Source of the DNA: JBGSUZ01 sp963677505
Lineage (GTDB): Bacteria > Bacillota > Clostridia > Peptostreptococcales > Acidaminobacteraceae
NCBI GenBank assembly: GCA_963677505.2
Contig: CAXXWB010000041.1
Location: forward strand, 1 to 64,000
Direction: 5' to 3'
DNA: 64,000 nt
The position numbers and the translations under genes are program-made. Positions within the stretch are counted from its first letter, which is position 1, and each line of letters opens with the position of its first letter. Below, in pieces: positions 26,658-35,548 of the stretch. The notes beneath the pieces are model-generated. The model was given only the letters and a program-made list of their open reading frames with translations, had not been told where the DNA came from and did no database searches.

Positions 26658-27839
26658 ATGAGGGAAGTAGTTATTGCAAGTGCCGTCCGCACAGCTTTAG
26701 GCTCTTTTGGGGGAGCACTTAAAGATGTGACACCAATGACGATGGGAAGCATTGTCATTAAAGAAGCACTTCAGCGTGCAAATGTAAAACCAGAACAAGT
26801 TGACGAAGTGATGTTTGGCTGTGTACTCCAAGCTGGTTATGGTCAAGGCGTTGCGAGACAAGCAGCAGTAAATGCAGGTCTTCCACATGAAGTACCAGCA
26901 ATTACCGTCAATATGATTTGCGGTTCAGGTTTAAAAACAGTTTCAATGGCAGCGATGTCTATCATGGCAGGCTACAACGACATTGTGATTGCAGGCGGTA
27001 CAGAAAACATGAGTATGGCACCATACGTGCTTAAAGGCGCAAGATGGGGACAACGCATGGGCAACGGTGAAATGTATGACCCAATGGTTAATGATGGTCT
27101 TTGGGACGCATTTAACAATTATCACATGGGCATTACAGCAGAAAATGTTGCTGAAAAATGGAACATTTCTAGAGAAGCTCAAGATCGCTTTGCTGAAGGC
27201 AGTCAGAAAAAAGCAGCAGCAGCGAGAGCCAATGGCAAATTCGTTGAAGAAATTGTAGGTGTTCCAATTCCGCAAAGAAAAGGCGACCCTATTCTTTTCC
27301 TAGAAGATGAGTACATTAAACCGGATACAACTTTTGAAAGCATTTCTAAGCTCAGACCGGCATTTAAAAAAGACGGTACTGTAACAGCTGCCAATGCTTC
27401 TGGTATTAATGATGGTGCTGCTGCATTGGTAATCATGAGCAAAGAAAAAGCAGACGAATTAGGTATTGTGCCACTGGCTACAATTGCAGGCTTTGCGTCT
27501 GCAGGCGTGGACCCTGCTGTTATGGGCGTCGGTCCAATTCCAGCAGTTAGAAGAGCCCTTAAAACGGCTTCTCTAAATGTAGATCAATTGGATGTAATTG
27601 AAGCAAATGAAGCATTTGCAGCTCAAGCTCTTGCTGTTGTAAGTGAATTAGGCCTTGACCCGGCAAAGGTTAATGTAAATGGCGGTGCAATTGCCCTTGG
27701 TCATCCAATCGGTGCCAGTGGCGCAAGAATTCTCGTCAGCTTGCTTCATGAAATGAAACGTCAAGACGCAAAAACAGGTTTAGCAACCCTCTGTATCGGT
27801 GGCGGTATGGGTGAAGCAGTTGTTGTTAAAAGACCTTAG
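26658..27839 (+). CDS. thlA: Acetyl-CoA acetyltransferase (thiolase)
   Basis: Condenses two acetyl-CoA to acetoacetyl-CoA in butyrate or ketone fermentation, or runs in reverse. ATG 26658 follows GGAGG; earlier in-frame codons are not homologous. The 393 residues include the nucleophile in NMICGSGLKTV, the base histidine in GHPIGASGARI and the second cysteine in LCIGGGMGEA. It is monocistronic, with no adjacent crotonase or hydroxybutyryl-CoA dehydrogenase in the window. Confidence 0.96.
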   Translation: MREVVIASAVRTALGSFGGALKDVTPMTMGSIVIKEALQRANVKPEQVDEVMFGCVLQAGYGQGVARQAAVNAGLPHEVPAITVNMICGSGLKTVSMAAMSIMAGYNDIVIAGGTENMSMAPYVLKGARWGQRMGNGEMYDPMVNDGLWDAFNNYHMGITAENVAEKWNISREAQDRFAEGSQKKAAAARANGKFVEEIVGVPIPQRKGDPILFLEDEYIKPDTTFESISKLRPAFKKDGTVTAANASGINDGAAALVIMSKEKADELGIVPLATIAGFASAGVDPAVMGVGPIPAVRRALKTASLNVDQLDVIEANEAFAAQALAVVSELGLDPAKVNVNGGAIALGHPIGASGARILVSLLHEMKRQDAKTGLATLCIGGGMGEAVVVKRP

Positions 27840-27883
27840 TATTCTCAAACAAAATCAAATCGACATCAAGGGGTGACGGTAAG

Positions 27884-28330
27884 GTGAATCACAATCTATC
27901 CATACTCAAAATGGTAGAGATTTTGGTGAAAAAATTTATTGAACATGATAAGGCTGGCATACAATTAGAGAAATCAGCTTATTTTAACAGTTTTTCTGAA
28001 CTGATACTGCTCAATGAACTGGATCGTGCTCAGCGTACGAGTACTCAGGACTTACTTAAAGTCATTGAATTGGACCGGGGCATTTTTGATACACTGATTA
28101 AAAATCTTTTAGCTCGGAAATTGATTTATAAAGAGAAAGATGAGGTTGACAAACGCAAAGCCTACATTGGACTTACAGATCAAGGAAAAGAGCAGGTTTT
28201 GATTTTTAAAAGGATTGAAGAGGACTCGATGCAGTTTGTAATGAATGATATGTCAATCAATGAGCAGAAGGCAATTTTGAAATTTCTCAGCCGAATCAAT
28301 CAATTGACCGTCGACAAATATGAAGAGTAA
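27884..28330 (+). CDS. MarR-family transcriptional regulator
   Basis: A 148-residue winged-helix regulator. The recognition region TSTQDLLKVIELDRGIFDTLIKNL and the wing KDEVDKRKAYIGLTDQG fit the MarR fold, with N- and C-terminal helices for dimerisation. It starts at GTG 27884 after GGGGTGA. It lies 44 bases after thlA and may regulate or be co-transcribed with it; the ligand is unknown. Confidence 0.82.
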   Translation: MNHNLSILKMVEILVKKFIEHDKAGIQLEKSAYFNSFSELILLNELDRAQRTSTQDLLKVIELDRGIFDTLIKNLLARKLIYKEKDEVDKRKAYIGLTDQGKEQVLIFKRIEEDSMQFVMNDMSINEQKAILKFLSRINQLTVDKYEE

Positions 28331-28384
28331 CCCTCAAGGGTACCATTTGGTGTTAAATCATCCATTTAATTTATTATGAAACCC

Positions 28385-28418
28385 ATAAAAAAAGACAGGT
28401 CAATGACCTGTCTTTTTG
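28385..28418. terminator. Bidirectional terminator between the MarR gene and ferredoxin
   Basis: AAAAAGACAGGTCA and TGACCTGTCTTTTT form a near-perfect hairpin with A and T runs on either side. Confidence 0.88.
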
Positions 28419-28426
28419 GTTGTAAA

Positions 28427-28597
28427 CTATTCTGGTTGTGCAGCGTCAACTGGACAAACATTAGCGCAAGCGCCGCAATCGATACAAGCAGCAGCGTCGA
28501 TAACGTAGAGACCAGCGCCAGCAGTGATTGCACTTACTGGACATTCAGCTTCACAAGCGCCACAAGAGATACAAGCGTCTTTAATTACGTATGCCAT
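28427..28597 (-). CDS. 2[4Fe-4S] ferredoxin, clostridial type
   Basis: A 56-residue electron carrier with two CxxCxxCxxxCP clusters at residues 9-20 and 38-49 (ACISCGACEAECP and ACIDCGACANVCP). Such ferredoxins serve hydrogenase, pyruvate:ferredoxin oxidoreductase and Rnf in anaerobes. AGGAGGA lies about 9 bases before the ATG at 28597. The plus-strand reading over the same stretch is a shadow. It is preceded by its own promoter and a small palindrome. Confidence 0.97.
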   Translation of the reverse strand: MAYVIKDACISCGACEAECPVSAITAGAGLYVIDAAACIDCGACANVCPVDAAQPE

Positions 28598-28631
28598 AAT
28601 TTAAAATCCTCCTCAAATAGAATTAGATACT

Positions 28632-28739
28632 AGTGTGGTTTACCACTACGCAGATTATACCCAAAGGGAATGGTATCTACAATCAATGATATAAAAAAAT
28701 AATGAAAAAGTAAGTTTATAATACTGATAATCATTATAA
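28632..28739 (-). promoter_or_regulatory. Ferredoxin promoter with palindrome and upstream Fur-box-like site
   Basis: On the minus strand TTGTAG (28682-28677), 17 bases and TATAAT (28659-28654). A GTGGT-TT-ACCAC palindrome lies at about the start of transcription (28635-28646). Further upstream TGATAAT-C-ATTATAA (28725-28739) matches the 7-1-7 Fur consensus at 14 of 15 positions, about 43 bases above the -35. The other gene that could use it starts at 28964 on the plus strand. Apart from these, 28598-28963 shows no gene. Confidence 0.5.
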
Positions 28740-28963
28740 ATTAGAAATTGAGTCCTACTCAAGTAAAGGCAGAGACAAGGTTTATAAAGGGAAAAGGGTG
28801 CTATAATTTCAAGCATCAACCGCTTGGTTAATTGATTTATTAGTAATTTCTGCAAGTTTATTTTCATCATCAGAAAAAAAAATACAAAAAAACTTAGTTT
28901 TTAAATTTAATTCATTGGATTTTTTGTTATAATCGAATTACAATGGGAAGTGAGGTATAGCTT

Positions 28964-29779
28964 ATGAAAATTGTTGCATTAGTTGGTGAAAGCGGAACTG
29001 GCAAGAGTCATAAAGCGATGAACCTTGCATTTACAATGGGAATCCGATATATTATTGATGACGGCTTGTTGATTTGTGAAACAAAGAGAATTGCAGGAAA
29101 GTCTGCAAAACGGGAAGCAACCAAACTTGCAGCAGTCAGGCGTGCCATTTTCCAATTTGATGAACACAGAGATGAAGTCAGACAGGCAATTGTTAGCTTG
29201 AATGTAGATAAGCTTCTTGTGGTGGGTACATCAGATAGGATGGTCCAAAATATTGTCGAGAGACTAGATATTGGCAATATAGATGAATACATATACATTA
29301 ACGAAATTTCTACAGCTGAAGAAATCCAGTTGGCGAAAGAAAGTCGAATGAAACATGGGAAGCATGTAATTCCACTTCCTACTGTTGAAGTAAAGCGAGA
29401 TTTTAGTGGCTATTTTTTAGATTCAGTCAAGACCATTATTCGAAGACGTGAACATTTAACTGAAATTAGTGAGAAGACGATTGTCCGCCCAACTTTTAGT
29501 TATTTAGGAAGATTTACAATTGCCAATCGGGTAATTTTGCAGATTATTGAGCATGCTTGCTCCTTGAACAGTCAGGTTTTCGAAGTTTATAAGGTTCGTT
29601 TTCAAAAGAATGAGGAACAAATTCAATTGGAAATTGATTTATGTTTAATAATGAGTAAATCTATTATACAAGCCGCAACAGAGATACAAACTGAAATCAA
29701 AGAAGCACTTGAAAATATGACCAGGTTACATGTCATTTCGGTAAATATTCATGTAAAAAATTTAAGTTTTCTTAACTGA
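28964..29779 (+). CDS. P-loop ATPase fused to an Asp23/Gls24-type domain
   Basis: The N-terminal half is a P-loop NTPase with Walker A GESGTGKS (7-14) and a downstream TSDRMVQNIVERL segment. The C-terminal roughly 100 residues (FSYLGRFTIANRVILQIIEHA ... NMTRLHVISVNIHVKNL) have the Asp23/Gls24 pattern of envelope or alkaline stress proteins. The 271-residue fusion is unlike the stand-alone Asp23 family. Start ATG 28964 follows GAGG; a TATAAT at 28928-28933 provides a -10. Function unknown. The Asp23 assignment rests on residue pattern only. Confidence 0.65.
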   Translation: MKIVALVGESGTGKSHKAMNLAFTMGIRYIIDDGLLICETKRIAGKSAKREATKLAAVRRAIFQFDEHRDEVRQAIVSLNVDKLLVVGTSDRMVQNIVERLDIGNIDEYIYINEISTAEEIQLAKESRMKHGKHVIPLPTVEVKRDFSGYFLDSVKTIIRRREHLTEISEKTIVRPTFSYLGRFTIANRVILQIIEHACSLNSQVFEVYKVRFQKNEEQIQLEIDLCLIMSKSIIQAATEIQTEIKEALENMTRLHVISVNIHVKNLSFLN

Positions 29780-29786
29780 TATATGG

Positions 29787-29815
29787 TTTACGAGATGTCA
29801 TATATGTGCTACAAT
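29787..29815 (+). promoter_or_regulatory. Putative gdhA promoter
   Basis: TTTACG (29787-29792), 17 bases, TACAAT (29810-29815), 107 bases before the start codon. Confidence 0.55.
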
Positions 29816-29922
29816 GATTTCGAAATATTAATAATATTTTAACAATCTGTTGAATATTATTTCAATGCGTTATTTATATCACTAACATATAAATAAATTA
29901 AATTTTTAAGGGAGATGTTTAG

Positions 29923-31275
29923 ATGTCTAACGTAAAAGCTTACATTGAATCAGCTTACGCAAACGTTCAAAAGAGAAATGCAAACGAGCCTGAGTTCCTT
30001 CAAACAGTTGAAGAAATTTTTGGTTCACTTGCTCCAGTACTCGAAAAGCACCCAGAATGGGTAGAAGCTAACATCCTTGAAAGAATCACAGAGCCTGAAA
30101 GACAAATTACTTTCAGAGTTCCTTGGGTTGATGCTGCTGGTAAACTTCAAGTTAACAGAGGTTTCAGAGTTCAATTCAACGGCGCTATCGGACCTTACAA
30201 AGGTGGCCTCAGATTCCACAAATCAGTTTACATCGGTATCATTAAATTCCTCGGCTTCGAGCAAATCTTCAAGAACTCTTTAACTGGCCTTCCAATCGGT
30301 GGCGGTAAAGGTGGTTCTGACTTCGATCCAAATGGTAAAACAGATGCTGAAGTTATGAGATTCTGCCAAAGCTTCATGACAGAACTTTACAGACATATCG
30401 GCCCAGATGTAGACGTTCCAGCTGGCGACATTGGTGTTGGCGGCAGAGAAATCGGCTACATGTATGGACAATATAGAAGAATCAAAGGCGTATTTGAGAA
30501 TGGCGTATTGACAGGCAAAGGCCTTTCTTACGGCGGTTCATTAGTTAGACCTGAAGCAACTGGTTTCGGTGTAACTTACTTCACAAGAGAAATTCTTAAA
30601 CACAACGGCACTTCATTCGAAGGCAAAACTGTTGCACTTTCAGGTTTCGGTAACGTAACTTGGGGTACTGCAATCAAAGTAACTCAACTTGGCGGTAAAG
30701 TAATTACACTTTCTGGCCCAGACGGTTACATTCTTGATGAAGCTGGTGTTTCTGGCGATAAAATCGATTACCTTCTTGAGCTTAGAGCTTCTGGTAACGA
30801 CAGAATCGAAGATTACGCTAAAAAATACAACGTACCTTTCTTTGCTGGTGAAAAACCATGGGGCGTTAAAGCTGATATCGTTATTCCATGTGCTACACAA
30901 AACGAAATCAGAATTGAAGATGCTAAGAAAATCGTTGCTAACGGTACTAAATTTGTTACAGAAGCAGCTAACATGCCTTGTACAAACGAAGCTGTTGACT
31001 TCTTCCACGCTAATGGCGTAATCGTTGGTCCTGCTAAAGCAGCTAATGCTGGCGGCGTTGCGACTTCAGCTCTTGAAATGTCACAAAACAGCATGAGAAT
31101 GTCTTGGACTGCAGAAGAAGTTGATGCTAAACTTGACGCTATCATGACTAACATCCACAAAGCTTCTAAAGAAGCTGCTGAAACTTACGGATTCGGTTAT
31201 GACCTTGTTAAAGGTGCTAACATTGCTGGTTTCGTTAAAGTTGCAGAAGCTATGCACGCTCAAGGTAACTACTAG
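29923..31275 (+). CDS. gdhA: NAD(P)-dependent glutamate dehydrogenase
   Basis: Interconverts glutamate with 2-oxoglutarate and ammonia. The 450-residue hexameric-type enzyme has the substrate loop and catalytic lysine in PIGGGKGGSDFDP, then DVPAGDIGVGGREIGYM, and the Rossmann motif SGFGNVTWG. Codon usage is strongly biased to GCT, GGC and CTT, which suggests high expression, as expected in an amino-acid or purine fermenter. GGGAGATG precedes the ATG. Monocistronic with its own promoter and terminator. Confidence 0.97.
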   Translation: MSNVKAYIESAYANVQKRNANEPEFLQTVEEIFGSLAPVLEKHPEWVEANILERITEPERQITFRVPWVDAAGKLQVNRGFRVQFNGAIGPYKGGLRFHKSVYIGIIKFLGFEQIFKNSLTGLPIGGGKGGSDFDPNGKTDAEVMRFCQSFMTELYRHIGPDVDVPAGDIGVGGREIGYMYGQYRRIKGVFENGVLTGKGLSYGGSLVRPEATGFGVTYFTREILKHNGTSFEGKTVALSGFGNVTWGTAIKVTQLGGKVITLSGPDGYILDEAGVSGDKIDYLLELRASGNDRIEDYAKKYNVPFFAGEKPWGVKADIVIPCATQNEIRIEDAKKIVANGTKFVTEAANMPCTNEAVDFFHANGVIVGPAKAANAGGVATSALEMSQNSMRMSWTAEEVDAKLDAIMTNIHKASKEAAETYGFGYDLVKGANIAGFVKVAEAMHAQGNY

Positions 31276-31338
31276 GATTCAGTTTTCTGAAAAACTAGTT
31301 TTACTAAAATAAGCGCATATTGAGAGCAATCTCAATTT

Positions 31339-31369
31339 AAAAGCCCGACCAATTGGTCGGGCTTTTTTT
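31339..31369 (+). terminator. gdhA terminator
   Basis: Twelve-base perfect arms AAAAGCCCGACC and GGTCGGGCTTTT with an AATT loop, then T; a TTGAGA/TCTCAA hairpin lies just before. Confidence 0.92.
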
Positions 31370-31422
31370 AGGCACTTTAGAACAGATTGCTCTATGTTCG
31401 GTAATCGTTAAATTTAAAGGAT

Positions 31423-31980
31423 TTAGCCTAAAGTTTTTTCAAGTCCCATAAGGGCGAAGGTGTTTTCGCTATAAACTTTATCGCCGTGAATTCCCAGAAT
31501 GGTTTTAAAGCCATTGCAGTGCCAAAATCTTAAACCCTTCCAGTTTTTTAAATAGACACCAAGGCCTATACTGGTATATGCGTTCTGAAGCGCTTCTTTT
31601 TCAATGATTTGAATGACTTCGCTGCCAAAACCGTTCTTTTGATACTGTGGATTCATAAGAAACATACCAATCCATAGCATTTTTTCGTGAGAATAACCAT
31701 GATACAGCTCGAAGAAGCCGATGATTTCTTGCGTTTCTTTTTGGCAGATGACCTTTAATTTGTGGGCTTCTATACTAGCATTTTCAATAGGTGGAAGGTC
31801 TTTGTGATTAAAAGTTCTTTCAATATAGTCGGCGTCGAAGTCATGACCTTCAAGGTCAACTTTGTCGGTCCAAAGGCTACATAAAACTTTAAGTGATGAT
31901 AGATCAGTAGGCTCTGCGTTTCTGATCCAAAGGTGAGTAGTTTCCAAGGGACTATCGGTGATAAATTTCATGATTTTCAC
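31423..31980 (-). CDS. GNAT-family N-acetyltransferase
   Basis: A 182-185 residue acetyltransferase of unknown substrate. The acetyl-CoA loop QKNGFGSEVIQ and the typical end WHCNGFKTI are visible. Start is uncertain between GTG 31980 and ATG 31971, the latter with TAGGA about 11 bases upstream. Stand-alone gene on the minus strand. Confidence 0.8.
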   Translation of the reverse strand: MKIMKFITDSPLETTHLWIRNAEPTDLSSLKVLCSLWTDKVDLEGHDFDADYIERTFNHKDLPPIENASIEAHKLKVICQKETQEIIGFFELYHGYSHEKMLWIGMFLMNPQYQKNGFGSEVIQIIEKEALQNAYTSIGLGVYLKNWKGLRFWHCNGFKTILGIHGDKVYSENTFALMGLEKTLG

Positions 31981-32117
31981 GTCCTAACGATGGGTTAACA
32001 ATTTTAATGAGCTAAATATCCAAATAAAATATATTGTATTGAAAATAACTTGTCAATATCTTTCGAAAAGACATTGAAATTGAGGCTAAAAATCACTAGA
32101 ATAGTAGTAGAAGTCCA

Positions 32118-32283
32118 TATAGCATTTGGTGCCCTTGAAGAAGGGAGAATAGGGAATGACGTGAAGCGTCAGCGGACCCACCACTGTAGGAGTGTAGGCG
32201 TTGCAAATACCACTGGAGTTAATCTGGGAAGGTGCAATGCCGTGCGAAAGCAAACATTTTAGCCAGGAGACCTGCCAAACAGC
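32118..32283 (+). ncRNA. Cobalamin (B12) riboswitch
   Basis: Class-typical conserved blocks occur in order: TTGGTGCCC, AGGGAATGACGTGAAGC, GGACCCACCACTGT (B12-box region), CCACTGG, GGGAAGG, and AGCCAGGAGACCTGCC. It lies upstream of cobT on the same strand, consistent with repression of cobT by adenosylcobalamin. Confidence 0.95.
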
Positions 32284-32323
32284 TTAACCGATGAATGATG
32301 GTAAGGTTCATGGTTTGTATAGG

Positions 32324-32351
32324 CAGATTGCGTTTTGTAATCTGATTTTTA
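32324..32351 (+). terminator. Likely expression-platform terminator of the riboswitch
   Basis: CAGATT and AATCTG arms followed by ATTTTTA, between aptamer and cobT. A second CTTGG/CCAAG hairpin follows at 32359-32382. Confidence 0.5.
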
Positions 32352-32426
32352 TGCAAATCTTGGGCCTTTTTTGGCTCCAAGAGAGGATAACACATCAATC
32401 GAGCATAGAAAAGGGGAAATAACATT

Positions 32427-33482
32427 ATGAATGAATCAAGATTAAAAACATTAATTTCAAAAAAGGCAGTTTTCAACGTAGAAAAGGCAAAACAAGCTAG
32501 AGAAAGAGTAGATCAGCTCATTAAGCCCAAAGGCAGTTTAGGGGTTTTAGAAGAAATTGCTGTTCAATTGGCGGGAATACAAGGAAGTTTATATCCTGAA
32601 ATTCATAAAAAAGCCGTACTGGTCATGGCTGGGGATCACGATATTATTGCTGAAGGGGTTGCCACATCGCCTAAGGATATTACTAAAATTCAAGCGATTA
32701 ATATGACAAGAGGGCTAACTGGAGTATGCGCACTGGCAAAACCATTTGGTGTAGATGTAAAAGTTCATGATGTTGCCATTGAGGGAGAAGTTGACTGCCC
32801 AGAGGTTTACCCTGCAAAGGTAAGAAACAGCACTGGGAATTTTTATAGGGATGTAGCCATGAGTAGAGAAGAAGCGGCGGCCTGTTTTTTAGTGGGAATA
32901 GATGCGGTAAAACGCTGCGTTGAAAATGGCTATAATTTATTAGCAGCAGGCGAAATGGGCATTGGCAATACGACTCCTTCTGCGGCTGTGGTCACGGCAA
33001 TAACTGGCGTGCCAAGCTCAGAGACTACTGGGATGGGTGCAAACTTGCCTCAGGAGCGAGTGATACACAAAGCAAAAATAATTCAAGAAGCAGTAGATCG
33101 TCTTAAGCCAAATCCGGAAGATGCCTTGGATGTCCTTTCGAAAGTGGGTGGCTGTGAAATGGGCGCTATGGCTGGGGTAATGGTTGGTGGTGCAATCTAT
33201 GGCGTACCTGTTGTAGTCGATGGGTATATTGCTTGGGCTGCAGCTCTTTTGGCTGAAAGTCTTCTCCCTGAAACAAAAAAATACTTGATACCTTCCCATA
33301 AGTCTATGGAAAAAGGGGCTCAGATTGCTGCAGCTAAGTTGGGTTTCAAACCCTATTTGGATTTAGACATGAGATTAGGTGAAGGTACTGGCGCTGTGCT
33401 AATGTTCCCAATTATTGAAGCAGCTCTTTCCATGAACCGCAACATGATTACCTTTGAAGAAGCTTCTTTTATTGTAGATTAG
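32427..33482 (+). CDS. cobT: Nicotinate-nucleotide:dimethylbenzimidazole phosphoribosyltransferase
   Basis: Activates the lower-ligand base of cobamides as its alpha-riboside phosphate. The 351 residues show the family pattern: KPKGSLGVLEEIAVQLAGIQ, GEMGIGNTTPSAAV, and the catalytic glutamate in LGEGTGAVLMFP near the end. AAGGGGA precedes ATG 32427. It is alone, with no other cobalamin genes nearby, so the organism may remodel imported cobamides or hold the pathway elsewhere. Controlled by the B12 riboswitch upstream. Confidence 0.95.
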   Translation: MNESRLKTLISKKAVFNVEKAKQARERVDQLIKPKGSLGVLEEIAVQLAGIQGSLYPEIHKKAVLVMAGDHDIIAEGVATSPKDITKIQAINMTRGLTGVCALAKPFGVDVKVHDVAIEGEVDCPEVYPAKVRNSTGNFYRDVAMSREEAAACFLVGIDAVKRCVENGYNLLAAGEMGIGNTTPSAAVVTAITGVPSSETTGMGANLPQERVIHKAKIIQEAVDRLKPNPEDALDVLSKVGGCEMGAMAGVMVGGAIYGVPVVVDGYIAWAAALLAESLLPETKKYLIPSHKSMEKGAQIAAAKLGFKPYLDLDMRLGEGTGAVLMFPIIEAALSMNRNMITFEEASFIVD

Positions 33483-33553
33483 TTATATAGCTTTGAAGAA
33501 ATGTTCAAATATAAGCATTTTAAGACAAATCCATTGGTTTATGACTTATTGCT

Positions 33554-33592
33554 AAAAGAACCTGCCGTATATAGGCAGGTTCTTTGCTTTTT
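33554..33592 (+). terminator. cobT terminator
   Basis: AAAGAACCTGCC and GGCAGGTTCTTT arms with a seven-base loop; a T-rich tract follows. Confidence 0.88.
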
Positions 33593-33751
33593 TCGGGGTA
33601 TAGGGTGAAAATCAAAAATATGATTTATGATAAATTAACAAATAAAAGGATTGAGAAAAAAGAATTCATATGTTAAGCTTATTTCGTGTCCATTAGAGAA
33701 ATAATATACCTAGTGGGTAACATGTTCATACAATGGGATGAGGGTGAAGGT

Positions 33752-35416
33752 ATGAAAGATACGGGCATAAGAATTAGAGATATTTTAGAAATGAAGCCTC
33801 TTGAAAATGGGAAACTTCTTGCAGGCGCTGCTGGTGCAGACAAAATGGTGACGCGAGTGAATGTCATGGCGGATCCAGATATTTTGAATTGGGTCGATGA
33901 AGGAGAATTTCTTCTTACCACGGGCTATTTTTTCAAAACAACTAAACTGGATGCACAGCTAAATCTTATTAGAGAATGTAGTGCGAAGAATCTTTCGGGA
34001 ATAGGCATTAAAATATTTCCCTATTTAGAATGTCTTCCAAATGAGTTGATTGAGTTAGCTAATCAATGTCAATTTCCACTGATAGAGCTTGACTATGAAG
34101 TTCCGTTTACGGATATTATGATGCCTGTATTCCAAGGTATTTTTGACAGACAGTCCAATGTCATTCGAAAAGTTGAAACCTTGCATAATGAGACTATGGA
34201 TGTGGTTTTAAAAGGTGGCAATATCAACGATATTTTGAGATCTCTTTCTAAATCCTTGGAAAACCCTGTTTTTTTAAAGGATTATCACTTTGAAGAAATA
34301 AATGCTCTTGACGATGCTGAGGACAGTGACGAGTTAAAAAATAGCTTGGAAGAACATTTGAAGACGGCGTTGAAACCGAATGTTTATACATCTCGATTCG
34401 GAAAGACCATTAACGATAAGGTTAATATCGATGGTCGAGACGTTGACCGCATGATGGTTCCTATTATGGTTAAAAACAATCTATATGGCTATTTGGTTAC
34501 ATTTGGAGTCAGAAGGGATTTGAACCATTATGATGCTCTTTACTTAGAGAGCACCAGTAGTATTGTGGCTCTTGAATTTTTAAAACGCATATCCGTGCAG
34601 GAAGTTGAAAATAAATACAAAGGCGAATTCTTCGAAGATTTGATTTCCTTTGATGAAAAGCGTAAGCAAAAAGCAATTGATAGAGCCAATTATTATAGAT
34701 TCGATAAAGATGCCTTTTACAGCGTTTTCACCATTCGTCTTAACAAACTGGATACAGCTACAGTGACCACAGATGAAGAATATAATCAGGTGATTACAAA
34801 GGCTATGTATATGATTGATATGGTCTGCAAGGAAGAGGGCAGAACCTATATCATTGCTAGCAAAGGCAAGAAAATCAATGTACTATTTATGTGGAAGAGC
34901 ATTGAAGATCAGAAAAAGTTCACGCCGAGAATTTCCAACAGCATTAAAGAGTCTTTAGATTTAAAAGTGTCTCAATCCACTTACCGAATTGGTATTGGCC
35001 GTGTTTATAAAGGTATTGAACAGGTTTATAAGTCGTTAAAAGACGCGGAAAAATCGGTTGAAGCGGCAAAAACCTATGTCAATCAACAAATTATTGATTT
35101 TGAGACCCTTGGAATTTACAAAATATTCTGTCAAGACCACTTGAAGGATGAACTCCTCAGCTTCTATAAGTCTACTTTGGAGCCTCTTGTGATCTACGAT
35201 AGAAAGCGGGATACTGAGTTGGTTAAGTCTTTGATGATATATTTTGAAACCAACGGCAATCTGAAAAAGATGTCTGAAATGCTATTTACCCATTATAATA
35301 CGGTCCTTTATCGTATTAACCGCATTCAGGAAATCACGGGAAAGAATTTGGAAAACGAAGGGGATCGCTACGGTCTCCAAACGGCACTTAAAATTATGAA
35401 GATACTAGATTTATAA
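33752..35416 (+). CDS. PucR-family transcriptional regulator
   Basis: The N-terminal PucR domain (purine-catabolism regulator type; VLLTTGYFF-like segment EFLLTTGYFF, then IELDYEVPFTDIM) is followed by a CdaR GGDEF-like middle and a C-terminal PucR helix-turn-helix (LFTHYNTVLYRINRIQEITG). ATG 33752 follows GAGGGTGAAGG; the frame is open upstream to 33686 but without support. Length is 554 residues. It lies 3 kb upstream of the purine-degradation locus and is its best candidate regulator. Confidence 0.9.
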   Translation: MKDTGIRIRDILEMKPLENGKLLAGAAGADKMVTRVNVMADPDILNWVDEGEFLLTTGYFFKTTKLDAQLNLIRECSAKNLSGIGIKIFPYLECLPNELIELANQCQFPLIELDYEVPFTDIMMPVFQGIFDRQSNVIRKVETLHNETMDVVLKGGNINDILRSLSKSLENPVFLKDYHFEEINALDDAEDSDELKNSLEEHLKTALKPNVYTSRFGKTINDKVNIDGRDVDRMMVPIMVKNNLYGYLVTFGVRRDLNHYDALYLESTSSIVALEFLKRISVQEVENKYKGEFFEDLISFDEKRKQKAIDRANYYRFDKDAFYSVFTIRLNKLDTATVTTDEEYNQVITKAMYMIDMVCKEEGRTYIIASKGKKINVLFMWKSIEDQKKFTPRISNSIKESLDLKVSQSTYRIGIGRVYKGIEQVYKSLKDAEKSVEAAKTYVNQQIIDFETLGIYKIFCQDHLKDELLSFYKSTLEPLVIYDRKRDTELVKSLMIYFETNGNLKKMSEMLFTHYNTVLYRINRIQEITGKNLENEGDRYGLQTALKIMKILDL

Positions 35417-35442
35417 GCCTTTTATTTGGTATTTAGGAATTT

Positions 35443-35473
35443 AAAGTACAGACATTTTGTCTGTACTTTTTTT
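35443..35473 (+). terminator. Terminator after the PucR gene
   Basis: AAAGTACAGAC and GTCTGTACTTT perfect arms with an ATTTT loop, then seven T. Confidence 0.92.
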
Positions 35474-35479
35474 ATTGAC

Positions 35480-35508
35480 TTGACCAATTCTGATAATTCA
35501 GATAAAAT
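35480..35508 (+). promoter_or_regulatory. Putative tetR-type gene promoter
   Basis: TTGACC (35480-35485), 17 bases, TAAAAT (35503-35508). CCGACCAGTC just downstream (about 35517-35526) resembles half of a TetR-type operator. Confidence 0.6.
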
Positions 35509-35548
35509 AATAAAAACCGACCAGTCTTTTTTTATAAGGAGTTATATA

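Noticed and set aside
28376..28633. Plus-strand 85-codon Ser/Thr/Cys-rich ORF
   Set aside because: It is the complement of the ferredoxin gene and its upstream region on the minus strand.
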